A stretch of DNA of 5,570 nt from Nitrososphaerota archaeon (GTDB taxonomy: Archaea > Thermoproteota > Nitrososphaeria > Nitrososphaerales > UBA183). The DNA lies in contig JAPCJR010000040.1 of NCBI GenBank assembly GCA_027886865.1, positions 1 through 5,570 of the forward strand, in the 5' to 3' direction. This document shows, piece after piece, positions 5,331-5,570 of this stretch; the stretch's first letter is position 1; every line of letters starts with the position of its first letter. The notes under the pieces are model-generated. The model had not been told where the DNA came from and made no database searches. It was given only the letters and a program-made list of their open reading frames with translations. Both the position numbers and the translations under genes were made by a program.

Positions 5331-5570
5331 TCACAACGGATTTATCCGGATGACCTGTGAGAGGCTGAACCAATCATCGATGACTTCCTTGCTGGCCGGA
5401 CCGTAGTACTTCTCATACAGCGCCTTCTTCCCCTCTTCTCGGGGCGGACCGGTCTTCACCACCTTCGCGTCCCCCTCGAACGTCAACTTCCTGATCTTGA
5501 CTCCGACCCGGGGGTGCGCGTCGATGTTCTTCATCCAATCCGTGCGCGCCCCCTCGTGGGACAGATATAC
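5331..5570 (-). CDS. Deazaflavin (F420)-dependent nitroreductase-family protein, C-terminal part
   Basis: The frame is open to the window edge, so the gene starts outside; the ATG at 5534 is probably internal. The 79 visible residues begin VYLSHEGARTDWMKNIDAHP, then VGVKIRKLTFEGDAKVV, and end in SQVIRINPL. This follows the pattern of the split-beta-barrel DUF385/Ddn-like nitroreductase family ('...GA...W..Nl.a.P.v.v......f.g.a.vv'), where the Trp-x-x-Asn segment and the following strands lie near the deazaflavin cofactor. By family knowledge, members bind F420 and reduce quinones or nitro compounds, while some relatives use FMN or heme. The KYYGPASKEVIDDWF stretch corresponds to the helix before the last strand. 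It stops 66 bp upstream of the creatininase start and that gene has its own TATA-like box, so co-transcription is uncertain. Cofactor preference cannot be confirmed from this fragment. Confidence 0.65.
   Translation of the reverse strand, partial: VYLSHEGARTDWMKNIDAHPRVGVKIRKLTFEGDAKVVKTGPPREEGKKALYEKYYGPASKEVIDDWFSLSQVIRINPL

Noticed and set aside
1..5570. CRISPR arrays, insertion sequences, attachment sites
   Set aside because: No spaced direct repeats, transposase-like frame or terminal inverted repeats were seen in the window.

Overview
The window is a GC-rich segment that most likely comes from an archaeon. The best evidence is promoter geometry. Two genes with clear ATG starts (480, + strand; 5264, - strand) have a TATA-like box centred 26-28 nt upstream of the start codon and no convincing Shine-Dalgarno site, which is the layout of leaderless archaeal transcripts. 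The mixed gene content fits: a CPA1 antiporter of archaeal NhaP size, an ABC-2 permease, a probable F420-type oxidoreductase and a radical SAM protein. The phylum cannot be fixed from the sequence alone. GC-rich members of the Nitrososphaeria or related lineages, or Thermoplasmatota, are guesses only.

Layout. Positions 2-355 (+) hold the C-terminal end of an ABC-2 type membrane permease. Positions 480-764 (+) encode a 94-residue all-beta protein of unknown function that resembles one FAIM1-like beta-sandwich unit. A 183-bp convergent intergenic region (765-947) holds several stem-loops. The rest is on the minus strand, in transcription order: the C-terminal part of a deazaflavin/F420-dependent nitroreductase-family protein (5570-5331), a creatininase-family metallohydrolase (5264-4536), a radical SAM protein with a short C-terminal cysteine cluster (4449-3286), a cytoplasmic YfeX-like DyP-type heme peroxidase (3216-2251) and a CPA1 Na+/H+ antiporter (2177-948).

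How the genes may work together. The middle of the window places a creatininase-like hydrolase, a radical SAM enzyme with an auxiliary-cluster-like tail, and a DyP peroxidase next to each other on one strand. Creatininase-family plus radical SAM pairs are known from mycofactocin maturation (MftE/MftC), and a creatininase-family deformylase (ArfB) serves F420/riboflavin synthesis in archaea, so a cofactor or peptide-modification role is possible. No convincing precursor peptide was found. The gaps of 66-86 bp and the separate promoter-like boxes suggest that several of these genes are transcribed individually. The link is therefore a hypothesis, not a demonstrated system. Points that stand out are a His-for-Glu/Gly change in the creatininase metal site, an abbreviated SPASM/twitch cysteine set, an 8-bp inverted repeat and a shared 9-mer in the gene leaders, and the FAIM-like small protein.
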